Source: Rhodospirillales bacterium
GTDB taxonomy: Bacteria; Pseudomonadota; Alphaproteobacteria; Reyranellales; Reyranellaceae
Assembly (NCBI GenBank): GCA_016185145.1
Contig: JACPOB010000072.1
Location: 1 to 64,000 of the forward strand
Length of the DNA stretch: 64,000 nt
Reading direction: 5' to 3'
The position numbers were made by a program, and so were the translations under genes. Positions 17,163-27,019 of this stretch are shown here, in pieces (position 1 is the stretch's first letter; every line of letters begins with the position of its first letter). The notes under the pieces are model-generated. The model was not told the origin of the DNA. It did no database searches and was given only the letters and a program-made list of their open reading frames with translations.

Positions 17163-18215
17163 TTGCGCATCGCCATCGTCACCGACGCCTGGCGGCCGCA
17201 AATCAACGGCGTGGTGCGCACCATTGAGACGGTGGCCCAGCTCCTGCGGACCGACGGGCACGAAGTGGAAGTGTTCGGACCCGACCGCTTCCGCACCCTG
17301 CCCTGCCCGAGCTATCCCGAGATCCGGCTTTCGCTGTTCCCCGGCGGACGGCTGGCGCACATGCTGAAGCTTTACGCGCCCGACGCCATTCATCTCGTGA
17401 CCGAGGGACCGCTGGGCTGGGCGGCACGCAGGTTCTGCCTGGCCCGCGGCATCCCCTTCACCACTGCCTACCACACGCGCTTTCCCGAGTACGTCCACGC
17501 CCGCATCCGCCTGCCGTTGTCCTGGAGCTACGCGTTCATGCGCCGCTTCCATGCGCCCTCGGCCGGGATACTGGTCGTGGCGCAGTCGATCCGCGACGAC
17601 CTCACGCAACGCGGCTTCAAGAAGCTGGTGCCGTGGTCGCGCGGCGTCGACATAGCGGCCTTCCATCCCCGACCGCGCACCCAGACCGGCGACGCCCGGC
17701 CGATCTGGCTCTACGCCGGCCGGGTCGCCATCGAGAAGAACATCAAGGCCTTCCTCGATCTCGACCTGCCCGGCACCAAATGGGTGGTCGGCGGCGGCCC
17801 GCAGCTTCAGGACCTCAAGCGCCGCTACAAGGAGGCGCGCTTCTTCGGTTCGGTCGACACGGCAGAGCTGTCGTTGCGCTATGCCGAGTCCGACTGCTTC
17901 GTCTTCCCCAGCCGAACCGACACGTTTGGCCTGGTCATGGTCGAGGCGCTGGCCTCTGGCGTACCGGTTGCGGGCTATCCCGTGCCGGGTCCGCTCGATG
18001 TGGTTACCGACCCGAAAGTGGGTGCGCTCGACGAGGATCTGCGCAAGGCCTGCGTGGCGGCAATCGACCGCGATCCCGCGGATTGCCGCCGCCATGCCGA
18101 GAGCTTCACCTGGGAACGTTGCGCCGCGCAGTTCCTGGCCGCCTTGCAGCCGATCCCCCGCGGCGTCTGGCAGCCCCTGAAACGCCGTGCCCTGCCCGAC
18201 GCCGCCGCCTCCTGA
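17163..18215 (+). CDS. GT4 family glycosyltransferase
   Basis: A 350-residue glycosyltransferase of the GT-B, GT4 type. It opens with LRIAIVTDAWRPQINGVVRTIETVAQLL and carries WLYAGRVAIEKNIKAF, VGGGPQLQDLKRRY and the E-x7-E-like acceptor/donor region SRTDTFGLVMVEALASGVPVAGYP. I chose a TTG start at 17163 because GGAG lies eight bases upstream and the family opening coincides; no ATG fits. Relatives transfer mannose or glucose to lipids. The spacing to the LpxH-like gene (5 bp) implies a shared transcript and probably glycolipid synthesis. Confidence 0.85.
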   Translation: MRIAIVTDAWRPQINGVVRTIETVAQLLRTDGHEVEVFGPDRFRTLPCPSYPEIRLSLFPGGRLAHMLKLYAPDAIHLVTEGPLGWAARRFCLARGIPFTTAYHTRFPEYVHARIRLPLSWSYAFMRRFHAPSAGILVVAQSIRDDLTQRGFKKLVPWSRGVDIAAFHPRPRTQTGDARPIWLYAGRVAIEKNIKAFLDLDLPGTKWVVGGGPQLQDLKRRYKEARFFGSVDTAELSLRYAESDCFVFPSRTDTFGLVMVEALASGVPVAGYPVPGPLDVVTDPKVGALDEDLRKACVAAIDRDPADCRRHAESFTWERCAAQFLAALQPIPRGVWQPLKRRALPDAAAS

Positions 18216-18272
18216 CGACGGTTGAACTTCGCTGCGGTTGAACCAATCTTCAGGGCAGCAACGGAGTGCATC

Positions 18273-18650
18273 ATGGCAGCCCTCAACCACATCATCATCC
18301 CGGCCAGGGACAAGGATGCGTCGGCTGACTTCCTCGCCGGCATCCTGGGCGTCAAGCCCGAAGCGCAATGGGGTCCCTTCCGGCCCGTGCAGACCAGCAA
18401 CGGCGTCACCCTCGACTTCGTCGATTCCAAGGACGTGCGCACCCAGCACTACGCCTTCCTGGTCGACGACCAGGAGTTCGACGCCTCGTTCGCGCGCCTG
18501 AAGAAGGCGGGCGTCGCCTATTTCGCCGACCACGACAAGAGCGGTCCCGGCGAGATCAACCATCACTGGGGCGGCCGCGGCGTCTATTTCGAGGACCCAA
18601 ACGGCCACCTGCTCGAACTGATCACCAAGCCGTACGGGAGCCTTTCCTAG
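18273..18650 (+). CDS. VOC family protein
   Basis: A 125-residue glyoxalase/dioxygenase-fold protein. It starts MAALNHIIIPARDKDASADFLAGILG, has HYAFLVDDQEFDASFARLKKAGVAYFADH, and ends with GRGVYFEDPNGHLLELITKPYG, the usual VOC half-repeats with candidate metal ligands His (NHII) and Glu (LLEL). The start at 18273 has GGAG upstream. The substrate is unknown. It lies 57 bp after the GT4 gene and may be separate from that operon. Confidence 0.82.
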   Translation: MAALNHIIIPARDKDASADFLAGILGVKPEAQWGPFRPVQTSNGVTLDFVDSKDVRTQHYAFLVDDQEFDASFARLKKAGVAYFADHDKSGPGEINHHWGGRGVYFEDPNGHLLELITKPYGSLS

Positions 18651-18655
18651 CATCG

Positions 18656-18793
18656 CCTCCTCCCCCGTCTTACGGGGGAGGCCGGGAGGGGGAATGCTCC
18701 ACCAAAGCTTCTGCAAATTTCAGATCTGAAATTTTCACGACCGCGTCTGACGCTCGCCCCCTCCCTACCCTCCCCCGTAAGACGGAGGAGGAG
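18656..18793. repeat. Inverted pair of CCTCCCCCGT hairpins around a 20-bp palindrome
   Basis: CCTCCCCCGT-CT-TACGGGGGAGG (18656-18681 region) and a reverse-oriented partner with CCTCCCCCGTAAGACGG (18768-18793) frame the gap. In the centre AAATTTCAGA/TCTGAAATTT forms a perfect 20-bp palindrome (18715-18734), unusually AT-rich for this genome. It is a variant of the CCTCTCCCCC repeat family. Confidence 0.75.
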
Positions 18794-18819
18794 ATGAGGT
18801 CATTCCGTCGTCGATCTCG

Positions 18820-19554
18820 TCACCCGTTCGGCGGCTCGCCCGCCTTGATCCAGGCCTGGTAGAGCTTCTTGGTCTCGTCGTTGGGCGGATAGGTGCCGGT
18901 GATCGGGATGCCCTGGGCGACGCGGATGGCGACGAACTTCTCGAGCCGCTCCTGCTCGAAGGAATCGCGCGCCACCTCGTCGGCCAGATGGCGCGGAACA
19001 CAGATGGCGCCGTCCTCGTCGGCCACGATGACGTCGCCGGGATAGACCGGCACGCCGCGGATGCCGACCGGCGCCTGCACTTCGACGGGATGAAGATGGT
19101 TCATACTGGGCGGCGCCGCAGCGGCCGCGCAGTACACCGGGAAATCGTCGATCTTCGAGATCACCGGCGTATCGCGCATGGCGCCGTCGCTCAGCACGCC
19201 CGCCACGCCGCGCACCTTCAACCTCAGCGCCAGGATGTCGCCGATCGTACCCGAGCGCGTGTTGCCCTCGGTGCCGATCACCAGCACGCAGCCGGCCGGC
19301 GTCTCCTCGATCGCCTTGCGCTGGGCCGACGGCGGATCGTTAGGCGTCGGCGGCTTGTCGAGGTCCTCGCGGCCGGGAATGGAGCGCAGCGTGTAAGCCG
19401 GCCCGACCAGCCGGACGGCCTTGGGATTGACCGGACGCACGCCGCTGATCGAAGTATTGCGAAAGCCACGCTTCAACATCTGCATCGAGACGGTGGCCGT
19501 GCTGGCATACATGAAGTTCTTGATGGTCTCGGCCGACAGCGACTCATTGCTCAT
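18820..19554 (-). CDS. RraA-like / HMG aldolase family protein
   Basis: A 244-residue protein of the RraA fold. Recognisable parts are GPAYTLRSIPG, GCVLVIGTEGNTRSGTIGDILALRLKVRGVAGVLSDGAMRDTP (family Gly-x-Arg-Asp region) and GVPVYPGDVIVADEDGAICVP. The fold includes RNase E regulator RraA and 4-hydroxy-4-methyl-2-oxoglutarate aldolases; the length and the GDG/GAMRD region favour an aldolase/decarboxylase-type member, though the substrate is unproven. The start at 19554 has GGGGGAAG upstream. It is monocistronic and flanked by repeats on both sides. Confidence 0.8.
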   Translation of the reverse strand: MSNESLSAETIKNFMYASTATVSMQMLKRGFRNTSISGVRPVNPKAVRLVGPAYTLRSIPGREDLDKPPTPNDPPSAQRKAIEETPAGCVLVIGTEGNTRSGTIGDILALRLKVRGVAGVLSDGAMRDTPVISKIDDFPVYCAAAAAPPSMNHLHPVEVQAPVGIRGVPVYPGDVIVADEDGAICVPRHLADEVARDSFEQERLEKFVAIRVAQGIPITGTYPPNDETKKLYQAWIKAGEPPNG

Positions 19555-19576
19555 AATGCTTCCCCCCAACATGACT

Positions 19577-19647
19577 GTCGTCCCAAGGGCGAAGCCCGAG
19601 GGACCTTTACGGATCCGTAAAGGTCCCTCGCTACGCTCGGGATGACA
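19577..19647. repeat. Long palindrome of the GAGGGACC family
   Basis: A perfect 34-bp palindrome (19597-19630) has arms beginning CGAGGGACCTTTACGGA, flanked by partly complementary GTCGTCCCAAGGGCG and CGCTCGGGATGAC. The GAGGGACC/GGTCCCTC arms recur at 57331-57375 and 57482-57548, so this is a dispersed family. Confidence 0.8.
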
Positions 19648-19673
19648 ATTTCAACTTCATCAATGCAGGTGCG

Positions 19674-21188
19674 TCACAACAACGAACCCTGATTGCCGCT
19701 GCCGCCGTCGCGGCGGCGCGGCGCCGCCGCCGGACGCGGCGCCGTTGCTGCGCCGTCGGTAACACGAGCGCCGATCTTGCCGTCGGCAAACTCGATGCTG
19801 AGCGTGTCGCCCGCGCGCGTGTCGACGGCCGTCAGCACCGGGTGGCCGTCATGGTCGCGCACCAGGGCGAAGCCGCGCTGCAGCACCGAATGGAAGGAGT
19901 AGCTCTCCAGCAGCTTGCCGAGCTGCTCGACCTGGCGATGGCCGCGCTCCAGCACTTCCGTCGCACAGCGACGCAATCTGTCCGCGTACCGCTCGATGCG
20001 ATCCGTACCACGCTCCATCTTCTGGCGCGTATCGCTGACATAGCGCTTCATCGCGCCCTCGAGTACGCGCGCCTCGGCACTGAGCGCTTGCTGCTTGGCG
20101 ACCAGCACCGCGACCGGACTCACCAGCCGCGCCGCCGCCAGCGCATGACCGCGACGGTCGACCAGACCGCGCGTCGCCAGCGCCAGCCGCTCGCCGCTGA
20201 CGTCCAGCCGCTGCTGGCGCTCTTCGATCAGGCGCAGCGGATCGCCCAGGCCACGCGCCAGACCAGTCACGGCAAGCGTTGCCTCGCGCAGCATGCGGGT
20301 CATGCAGGCGATGGTGCGCGTGCCGAAGTCGAGCGTCTGGGCGACGAGGTCGGCCCGCACCGGCACGGCCATCTCGGCCGCCGCGGTCGGCGTCGGCGCA
20401 CGGCGGTCGGAGGCGAAGTCGATCAGCGTCGTGTCGGTTTCGTGGCCGACCGCGGAGATCAGCGGGATGGTCGAGGCCGCCGCGGCGCGCACCACGATCT
20501 CCTCGTTGAACGCCCACAGATCTTCCAGGCTGCCGCCGCCACGCGCCACGATCAGAACGTCGGGCCGCGGCACCGGTCCTTCCTCGGGCAGGCGGTTGAA
20601 GCCAGCGATGGCCCTGGCGATCTCGCCCGCCGCCTTGTCGCCCTGCACCGCCACCGGCCAGACCAGCACGCGGCGCGGGAAGCGGTCGGAGATGCGGTGC
20701 AGGATATCGCGGATCACCGCCCCGGACGGCGAGGTCACGACGCCCACGACCTCTGGCAGGAAGGGCAATGCGCGCTTTCGGTCGGTGTCGAACAGCCCTT
20801 CGGCCGCGAGCTTCTTGCGGCGGTCCTCCAAAAGCTTCAGCAGCGCGCCTTCGCCCGCGAGTTCCAGGCGATCGACGATGATCTGGTAGCGCGACGAGCC
20901 GGGATAGGTCGTGAGGCGGCCGGTAGCGATGACCTCCAGCCCCTCCTCGATCCGGATGCCGAGTCGTGGGATCGTGCCCTTCCAGCACACGCCGTCGATC
21001 ACGGCGTTCTCGTCCTTCAGCCGGAAATAGCAATGGCCCGAGGGCGGGAACGACGGCCGGCTGATCTCGCCGCGCACGCGCACGCGCGGAAACGCCGTCT
21101 CGATCTCGCGCTTCAGGGCAAAGGAGAGCTCGGAAACGGTAAATTCCGGGACGTTGCTGCTGACCTGCTCGGGTGCCGTCGATTCCAT
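19674..21188 (-). CDS. xseA: Exodeoxyribonuclease VII large subunit
   Basis: A 504-residue protein with an OB-fold N-terminus ([36 protein letters not shown]), then [63 protein letters not shown] and a long coiled-coil middle. Together with XseB it degrades single-stranded DNA to oligonucleotides in mismatch and recombination repair. The C-terminal tail is proline/arginine-rich. No xseB lies nearby. The VapC gene ends 10 bp upstream of its start on the same strand. Confidence 0.95.
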   Translation of the reverse strand: MESTAPEQVSSNVPEFTVSELSFALKREIETAFPRVRVRGEISRPSFPPSGHCYFRLKDENAVIDGVCWKGTIPRLGIRIEEGLEVIATGRLTTYPGSSRYQIIVDRLELAGEGALLKLLEDRRKKLAAEGLFDTDRKRALPFLPEVVGVVTSPSGAVIRDILHRISDRFPRRVLVWPVAVQGDKAAGEIARAIAGFNRLPEEGPVPRPDVLIVARGGGSLEDLWAFNEEIVVRAAAASTIPLISAVGHETDTTLIDFASDRRAPTPTAAAEMAVPVRADLVAQTLDFGTRTIACMTRMLREATLAVTGLARGLGDPLRLIEERQQRLDVSGERLALATRGLVDRRGHALAAARLVSPVAVLVAKQQALSAEARVLEGAMKRYVSDTRQKMERGTDRIERYADRLRRCATEVLERGHRQVEQLGKLLESYSFHSVLQRGFALVRDHDGHPVLTAVDTRAGDTLSIEFADGKIGARVTDGAATAPRPAAAPRRRDGGSGNQGSLL

Positions 21189-21197
21189 GGCGCTAGG

Positions 21198-21602
21198 CTA
21201 TACCCGCGCGTCGAGGCGAGCGAGGCGGCCTTTCCAAGCAAGCAGCCGTGCATCGGACGTGACAAGTGTGGCCTGCATCTTCAGTGCCGTAGCGACGATG
21301 AAGCGGTCGGCCGGGTCTGCATGGAGATCGAGTAGCGCAACCGAATCGACAACCAACTCGCCATCGAGCGGTACTTCCTCGATCCCTAACCGCAATGCAT
21401 CGAAGCGCCATCTAGGAACGGGGCGGTCTAACAGGATGCGGTTCTTGGCCACAAGCATTGCGACTTCCCAGAAGGAAGCAGCTGACGTCAGCAGACGGCT
21501 CGTACTCAACGCCTGATCGATCTCTTCTGTTGCCCGCTTTCCCAACTCCACATTGTCATCGAGTAGCCAGATCAGGGCATTGGTATCCAATAGGACGCTC
21601 AT
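21198..21602 (-). CDS. VapC-type PIN-domain toxin
   Basis: A 134-residue PIN-domain ribonuclease. The start at 21602 (MSVLLDTNALIWLLDD) overlaps the antitoxin stop by four bases. Acidic metal ligands are visible at LLDTNAL, in ASFWEVAML (Glu), and in ADPADRFIVATALKMQATLVTSDARLL (Asp pairs). VapC toxins cleave specific tRNA or rRNA sites and are neutralised by the partner antitoxin. It is the second gene of the pair, as usual. Confidence 0.87.
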   Translation of the reverse strand: MSVLLDTNALIWLLDDNVELGKRATEEIDQALSTSRLLTSAASFWEVAMLVAKNRILLDRPVPRWRFDALRLGIEEVPLDGELVVDSVALLDLHADPADRFIVATALKMQATLVTSDARLLAWKGRLARLDARV

Positions 21603-21832
21603 TCCTTGAGCGCTTCCCATTCGACATCGAGCGGCTCGTCCAGATCGCCGAGGATCGTGACCGACCCCTTAAGAGCGCCGCGAATCGATTTCGGTCTTTC
21701 AATGAATGGAACGATTTCCGCCACCGGCTTGCCGTTCTTGGTGACGATCACGCGCTCATGCTTGGCTGCGACTTCGTCCAGCACGCCCAAAAACTTCGCT
21801 TTGCACTCCGAGGCTTTCATGGTTTTTGTCAT
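21599..21832 (-). CDS. Phd/YefM-type antitoxin
   Basis: A 77-residue protein starting at ATG 21832. It has the Phd/YefM signature: MKASECKAKFLGVLDEVAAKHERVIVTKNGKPVAEIVPF, followed by a flexible acidic toxin-binding tail ending EPLDVEWEALKE. It binds DNA through its N-terminal domain and blocks the PIN toxin through the tail. Its stop overlaps the toxin start (ATGA), so the ratio is set by coupling. Tandem palindromes upstream (21849-21873) are probable autoregulatory operators. Confidence 0.85.
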   Translation of the reverse strand: MTKTMKASECKAKFLGVLDEVAAKHERVIVTKNGKPVAEIVPFIERPKSIRGALKGSVTILGDLDEPLDVEWEALKE

Positions 21833-21848
21833 GGCGGAACCCGTGATG

Positions 21849-21873
21849 TGACCATGGTCATGACCAATGGTCA
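21849..21873. promoter_or_regulatory. Tandem operator palindromes of the toxin-antitoxin operon
   Basis: TGACCATGGTCA (21849-21860) and TGACCAATGGTCA (21861-21873) are adjacent palindromes, and their junction GGTCATGACC is a third. They lie 17 bp upstream of the antitoxin ATG and 40 bp from the divergent purD start. They fit the repeated half-sites bound by Phd/YefM proteins. Confidence 0.65.
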
Positions 21874-21912
21874 TATTGGCAGAACAGGGCGTGATTTCAA
21901 GGGGTTGTGGAC

Positions 21913-23205
21913 ATGCGAATTCTGGTCGTCGGCGGCGGTGGCCGCGAACATTCGCTCTGCTGGGCCATCTCCGCCTCCCCTCTGTGCACAAAGCTCTACT
22001 GCGCTCCTGGAAATGCCGGCATCGCGCAGGTAGCTGAATGCATTGACGTCGCCGCCGAGGATATCGCGGGCCAGGTGGCGCTGGCCAAGCGGGAAAAGAT
22101 CGATTTCGTCGTAGTCGGACCCGAGGTGCCGTTGTCGATGGGCCTAGCCGACCGGCTGGCCGAGGCCGGCATAAAGGTGTTCGGCCCGTCGCAGAAGGCG
22201 GCCCAGCTCGAAAGCTCCAAGGGCTTCACCAAGGAGCTGTGCAAGCGCCACGACATCCCGACCGGCGCCTACGAGCGCTTCACCGACGCCGACAAGGCTG
22301 CGGCCTACATCACGACGCAAGGCGCGCCGATCGTGGTCAAGGCCGATGGGCTCGCCGCCGGCAAGGGCGTCGTGGTGGCCGAGACGGTCGAGCAGGCGAT
22401 CGACGCGGCGCGCGACATGCTGTCGGGCAACCGCTTCGGCGCGGCCGGCGCCTCGGTGGTGATCGAGGAGTTCTTAGTCGGCGAGGAGATGAGCTTCTTC
22501 GCGCTCTGCGACGGCGAGCATGTCCTGCCGCTGATCGGCGCCCAGGATCACAAGCGCGCCTTCGACAACGACAAGGGCCCCAACACCGGCGGCATGGGCG
22601 CCTATTCGCCGGCGCCGATCTTCGACGCGGCCATGCAGAGGCGCGTCATGGACCAGATCATCCTGCCCACGGCGCGTGCCATGGCCGCGGACGGCATGCC
22701 GTTCAAGGGCGTGCTCTACGCCGGAATGATGATCACCGCGCAAGGACCCAAGCTCTTCGAGTACAATTGCCGCTTCGGCGATCCCGAGTGCCAGGTGCTG
22801 ATGATGCGGCTGAAGTCCGACATCCTGCCGGCCCTGATCGCCTGCGCCGACGGCGGGCTGAAACATTTCGACCTGCGCTGGTCGACTGAATCGGCGCTGA
22901 CCGTGGTCATGGCGGCCAAGGGCTACCCCGATGCCTACCAGAAGGGCACCGAGATCCGCGGACTCGACGCCGCGGCAAAGGTAGAGGGCGTGCAGATTTT
23001 CCATGCCGGCACCAAGTTCGGAACGACGGGGCCTGACGGCAGGCGCGTGCTGGCCAATGGCGGCCGCGTGCTGAACGTCACGGCCATGGCGCCGACCGTC
23101 GAGGAAGCCCGTAACCGCGCGTACCGTGCGGTCGACCTGATCGACTGGCCGGAAGGCTTCTGCCGGCGGGATATCGCATGGCGGGTCGTCGGTTCGCGGC
23201 GGTGA
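21913..23205 (+). CDS. purD: Phosphoribosylamine-glycine ligase
   Basis: A 430-residue GAR synthetase, second step of purine synthesis, which ligates glycine to phosphoribosylamine with ATP. It opens [19 protein letters not shown]; the ATP-grasp domain has [55 protein letters not shown] and [19 protein letters not shown] at 21907 is an alternative start; AGGGG lies upstream of both. It is divergent from the toxin-antitoxin operon, sharing the 80-bp control region with its palindromes. Confidence 0.96.
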   Translation: MRILVVGGGGREHSLCWAISASPLCTKLYCAPGNAGIAQVAECIDVAAEDIAGQVALAKREKIDFVVVGPEVPLSMGLADRLAEAGIKVFGPSQKAAQLESSKGFTKELCKRHDIPTGAYERFTDADKAAAYITTQGAPIVVKADGLAAGKGVVVAETVEQAIDAARDMLSGNRFGAAGASVVIEEFLVGEEMSFFALCDGEHVLPLIGAQDHKRAFDNDKGPNTGGMGAYSPAPIFDAAMQRRVMDQIILPTARAMAADGMPFKGVLYAGMMITAQGPKLFEYNCRFGDPECQVLMMRLKSDILPALIACADGGLKHFDLRWSTESALTVVMAAKGYPDAYQKGTEIRGLDAAAKVEGVQIFHAGTKFGTTGPDGRRVLANGGRVLNVTAMAPTVEEARNRAYRAVDLIDWPEGFCRRDIAWRVVGSRR

Positions 23206-23237
23206 CAGGCCGCTCGATCAGAGGCTAGTTTCGGGTC

Positions 23238-24365
23238 ATGCCCGATTCACCAGACCTCTCGCAGCGCCTGCTGGCGCAGCTTCGCTTCCCATGCGGCGAC
23301 GTGCCGGACCCCGGCACCATCAAGAACGTCGCGCCCGGCATCTACTGGCTGCGCATGCCGCTGCCCTTCCAGCTCAACCACATCAACCTGTGGCTGGTCG
23401 AGGAGGAGGACGGCTGGACCATCGTCGACACGGGCATCAACACGCCCGAGACGCGCGAGCTGTGGGAGAAGATCTTCGCCGACAAGCTTTCAGGCAAGCC
23501 GGTGAAGCGGGTCATCGCAACCCACCTGCATCCCGACCATGTCGGCCTGGCCGGCTGGCTCTGCAAGCGCTGGGATGCCCACCTCTGGATGACGCTTGGC
23601 GAGTACATGAGCGCCATCGCCGCCCGCAATGACTTCATCGAGAACGAGGATCTGCGCGCCGCCCACCTGGCGCGCAATGGCGTGCCGGCCGACAGCATCC
23701 CGCTGTTCCATCGTCACAAGGGTGGCTACGCCAAGGGCGTGGGGCCGCTGCCGCCGACCTTCCAGCGCCTGATCCATGCCCATCCCATCACCTTGGGCGG
23801 GCATCGCTGGGATGTCATCGTCGGCCGGGGGCATGCGCCTGAGCATGCGTCGCTGTGGTGCCCGGAGCTCAATGTCCTGATCGCGGGCGACCAGGTGCTG
23901 CCCAAGATCAGCACCAATGTCGGGGTATGGCCCAACGAGCCCGAGGCCGATTCGCTCACCTGGTTCCTCGACGGCTTCTCGCGCTTCCGCCGGCTGCCCG
24001 CCAACGCCTTGGTGCTGCCGAGCCATGGCTTCCCCTTCGTCGGCCTGCACACCCGGCTCGACCAGCTCGTTGCCCATCACGACGCGCGGCTGAACGACAT
24101 GACCGCAGCCATCGCCCATCGCGGCGCCGAGGGCGCCACCGGCTGGGACATGGTGCCGGTGCTCTTCCCGCGCCATCTCGACAACAACCAGGTGGTCTTC
24201 GCCTTCGGCGAGACCCTGGCGCATCTGCATTGCCTGGAGACGCGGGCCCGCGTGAAGCGCGCCGTCGTCGATGGCGTGTACCGCTTCGTCGCCGTGATCG
24301 ATCCTCATGCCCAGCCGCCGGCCGACGATTCGGACACCGACGTCATGGATGTCGGCACGGCTTAG
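23238..24365 (+). CDS. MBL-fold metallo-hydrolase
   Basis: A 375-residue metallo-beta-lactamase-fold hydrolase. The motif is THLHPDHVG (zinc His/Asp), preceded by WTIVDTGIN and followed by GHAPEHASLWCPELNVLIAGDQVLP and PSHGFPFVG. The C-terminal extension has ALVLPSHG, then a helix region with LDNNQVVFAFGETLAHLHCLE. The start ATG 23238 lies 33 bp after purD, so they may be cotranscribed. Relatives cleave thioesters, lactones or phosphodiesters; substrate unknown. Its last four bases overlap the convergent GNAT gene. Confidence 0.85.
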   Translation: MPDSPDLSQRLLAQLRFPCGDVPDPGTIKNVAPGIYWLRMPLPFQLNHINLWLVEEEDGWTIVDTGINTPETRELWEKIFADKLSGKPVKRVIATHLHPDHVGLAGWLCKRWDAHLWMTLGEYMSAIAARNDFIENEDLRAAHLARNGVPADSIPLFHRHKGGYAKGVGPLPPTFQRLIHAHPITLGGHRWDVIVGRGHAPEHASLWCPELNVLIAGDQVLPKISTNVGVWPNEPEADSLTWFLDGFSRFRRLPANALVLPSHGFPFVGLHTRLDQLVAHHDARLNDMTAAIAHRGAEGATGWDMVPVLFPRHLDNNQVVFAFGETLAHLHCLETRARVKRAVVDGVYRFVAVIDPHAQPPADDSDTDVMDVGTA

Positions 24366-24817
24366 GCGGGATCACGCGCCCAGCGATAGCGGACGTCGGG
24401 CGCCTTCTCCTCGTTGTCGTGGCCGTCGGTGAAGCGGATCGCCTTGAAGCCGTGACGCTCATAGAAACGGCGAGCATGGGTGTTGGCCTGGAAGCACCAG
24501 AGCTCCAGCGCCGCCACGCCCGAGCGCTTGGCCACCTCGATCAAGAGGCTGCCAGCGCCGGCGCCGATGAAGTCCGGATGGGTGAAGAGCATGCGGACCT
24601 CCTCCCCTTCCTGCGCCAGGAACGCGACGATGCCTGCGTCTGCTTCGGCGACCGTGACGACGCTTTCCTTCAGGATCACGTTCTCGATGAACCAGAGATC
24701 CTCTTCTTCGGTGTGAAGCATGGGCAGGAAACTGAGCAGCCGGTAGGACGGCGAGAGCACCCGGGCGATCGCCGCGGCGTCTTCGGGCCTCGCCGCGCGG
24801 GTTGAGAATTTCGCCAT
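24362..24817 (-). CDS. GNAT family N-acetyltransferase
   Basis: A 151-residue acetyltransferase. It begins [26 protein letters not shown] and carries the GNAT core: [48 protein letters not shown] (acetyl-CoA pyrophosphate loop near GAGAGS), then [22 protein letters not shown]. The acceptor is unknown. The start at 24817 is 24 bp from the divergent queA start, with no strong ribosome site visible. Its 3' end overlaps the MBL gene by four bases. Confidence 0.87.
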   Translation of the reverse strand: MAKFSTRAARPEDAAAIARVLSPSYRLLSFLPMLHTEEEDLWFIENVILKESVVTVAEADAGIVAFLAQEGEEVRMLFTHPDFIGAGAGSLLIEVAKRSGVAALELWCFQANTHARRFYERHGFKAIRFTDGHDNEEKAPDVRYRWARDPA

Positions 24818-24841
24818 CGCGTCATATTGAACCCGCCTCAG

Positions 24842-25885
24842 ATGCGCGTCGATCTCTTCGACTTCGACCTCCCCGATGAACTCATCGCCCAGCGGCCGGT
24901 CCAGCCGCGCGATGCCGCACGCCTGCTCGACGTCGCGTCCGATGGCCTGCACGACCGCACGGTGCGCGATCTGCCGTCGCTGCTCAGCCGCGGCGACCTG
25001 CTGGTCTTCAACGACACCAGGGTGATCCCGGCACGGCTCCGAGGCAGGCGCGGCGGCACGGCCGGCCGCCAGGACGTTGCCGTCGAGGCGCTGCTGATCC
25101 GAGATCTGGGCAATGGCCGCTGGCTCTCCTTCGCCCGGCCGACCAAACGGCTGCGACCGGGTGACGGCATCGCCTTCACGGGCTTCGCAGCCACGGTCGA
25201 GACAAAGAACGACGACGGCTCGATCGTTCTCGCTTTCGACACGACAGGGCCGGGCTTCCTCGCCGCCCTCGAGGATGGTGGTTCGGTGCCCCTGCCGCCA
25301 TACATCCGCGGCGGCGTGGCCGACGCACAGGACCGCGCCGACTACCAGACCATGTTCGCCCGCTACGACGGCTCGGTCGCAGCGCCGACCGCAGGTTTGC
25401 ACTTCACGCACGGCCTGATGGCCTCGCTCGCCGACGCCGGTATCGCCACGGCGAGCGTCACCCTGCATGTCGGCGCCGGGACCTTCCAGCCGGTGCGCGT
25501 GGACGACACCGAGGCCCACACCATGCATGCCGAATGGGGTGAAGTGCCGACTGCGACCGCCCGCGCCATCGCCGAAGCGCGCGCCCGCGGCGGCCGCATC
25601 GTGTCGATCGGCACCACGGCGCTGCGCTTGCTGGAAACGGTGGCGCGCGACCATGACGGCGCCGTCGCCGCCTGGACCGGCGAGACCGACATCTTCATCG
25701 TGCCGGGCTTTCGCTTCCGCGCCGTCGACCTGCTGCTGACCAACTTCCATCTGCCGCGATCGACGCTCTTCATGCTGGTGGCGGCCTTCGCCGGCCTGGA
25801 GCGCATGAAGGCAGCCTATGCGCACGCCGTGCGCGAGCGATACCGCTTCTATTCCTACGGCGATTGTTGTTTGTTGCGGCGATGA
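24842..25885 (+). CDS. queA: S-adenosylmethionine:tRNA ribosyltransferase-isomerase
   Basis: A 347-residue enzyme that transfers the ribosyl moiety of SAM to 7-aminomethyl-7-deazaguanine in tRNA to give epoxyqueuosine. It starts [19 protein letters not shown] and has [56 protein letters not shown] and [24 protein letters not shown] few codons upstream also stay open (TTG 24827), but the canonical start is at 24842. Its stop overlaps the tgt start by four bases, coupling two queuosine genes. Confidence 0.96.
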   Translation: MRVDLFDFDLPDELIAQRPVQPRDAARLLDVASDGLHDRTVRDLPSLLSRGDLLVFNDTRVIPARLRGRRGGTAGRQDVAVEALLIRDLGNGRWLSFARPTKRLRPGDGIAFTGFAATVETKNDDGSIVLAFDTTGPGFLAALEDGGSVPLPPYIRGGVADAQDRADYQTMFARYDGSVAAPTAGLHFTHGLMASLADAGIATASVTLHVGAGTFQPVRVDDTEAHTMHAEWGEVPTATARAIAEARARGGRIVSIGTTALRLLETVARDHDGAVAAWTGETDIFIVPGFRFRAVDLLLTNFHLPRSTLFMLVAAFAGLERMKAAYAHAVRERYRFYSYGDCCLLRR

Positions 25886-27006
25886 GTCTTTCCTTCGAAG
25901 TGCTCGGCACCGACGGTGCCGCGCGGCGCGGCCGCATCGCCACGGCACACGGCATGGTAGAAACACCGGCCTTCATGCCGGTCGGCACGGCGGGCACCGT
26001 GAAGGCGATGCTGCCGCAGTCGGTTGCCGAGACCGGTGCGCAGATCGTGCTCGGCAACACCTTTCACCTGATGCTGCGTCCCGGCGCGGAGCGCGTGGCA
26101 GCGCAGGGCGGCCTGCACAAATTCATGAACTGGCCTGGCCCGATCCTGACCGATTCGGGCGGCTTCCAGGTCATGTCGCTCAAGGATCTGCGCAAGCTCG
26201 ACCATGACGGGGTCACCTTCCGCTCGCCGATCGACGGCTCGCAACACCGGCTCACGCCCGAACGCTCGATCGAGATCCAGAAGCTGCTGGACGCCGACAT
26301 CACCATGTCGTTCGACGAATGCACGAGCTGGCCGGTGGCCGAGGATGCCGCGGCGTTCTCCATGCGGCTGTCGATGAAATGGGCGGAACGCGGCAAGCGT
26401 GCGTTCACCCAGCGCGCCGGCTACGGCCTGTTCGGCATCGTGCAGGGCAGCGTCTTCCCGGCGCTGCGGCTGGAAAGCGTCAAGTCTCTGACCGATATCG
26501 GCTTCGAAGGCTACGCCGTCGGCGGCCTGGCCATCGGCGAGGGCCAGGAGACGATGTTCGGTGTCCTTGATGTGACCATTCCGGCCCTGCCCGCAGACCG
26601 GCCGCGCTACCTGATGGGCGTTGGCCGGCCGCAGGATATCGTCGGCGCCGTCCGGCGCGGCATCGACATGTTCGACTGCGTCATGCCCACGCGCGCGGGC
26701 CGCACGGCCCAGGCCTTTACGCGCCGCGGCGAGCTCAACCTGCGCAACGCCCGCCATCGCGACGATCATCGGCCAATCGACGAACAGTGCGCCTGCCCGG
26801 CCTGCCGCCATCACAGCCGCGCCTACCTGCACCACCTGATCCGTGCCGAGGAGATTCTCGCGGCGATGCTTTTGACGTGGCACAATCTGCAATATTACCA
26901 GGACATCATGCGCGGCCTCAGGGGCGCCATCGAAAGCGGTTCGCTCGACAGCTGGGCCGCCGCCTTCGAGGAGGAACAGGGCCGCGGAGACATACCGCCA
27001 TTGTGA
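25882..27006 (+). CDS. tgt: Queuine tRNA-ribosyltransferase (tRNA-guanine transglycosylase)
   Basis: A 374-residue TIM-barrel enzyme that exchanges guanine at the wobble position for the queuosine precursor. Catalytic Asp is in [12 protein letters not shown] (D91), the second Asp in [17 protein letters not shown] (D265), and the zinc ligands are C303, C305, C308 and H334 in CACPACRHH and TWHN. All are intact and spaced as in the family. The start ATG overlaps the queA stop. pncA follows 14 bp after the stop, possibly on the same transcript. Confidence 0.97.
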   Translation: MSLSFEVLGTDGAARRGRIATAHGMVETPAFMPVGTAGTVKAMLPQSVAETGAQIVLGNTFHLMLRPGAERVAAQGGLHKFMNWPGPILTDSGGFQVMSLKDLRKLDHDGVTFRSPIDGSQHRLTPERSIEIQKLLDADITMSFDECTSWPVAEDAAAFSMRLSMKWAERGKRAFTQRAGYGLFGIVQGSVFPALRLESVKSLTDIGFEGYAVGGLAIGEGQETMFGVLDVTIPALPADRPRYLMGVGRPQDIVGAVRRGIDMFDCVMPTRAGRTAQAFTRRGELNLRNARHRDDHRPIDEQCACPACRHHSRAYLHHLIRAEEILAAMLLTWHNLQYYQDIMRGLRGAIESGSLDSWAAAFEEEQGRGDIPPL

Positions 27007-27019
27007 CGGAGCGTGCGTA

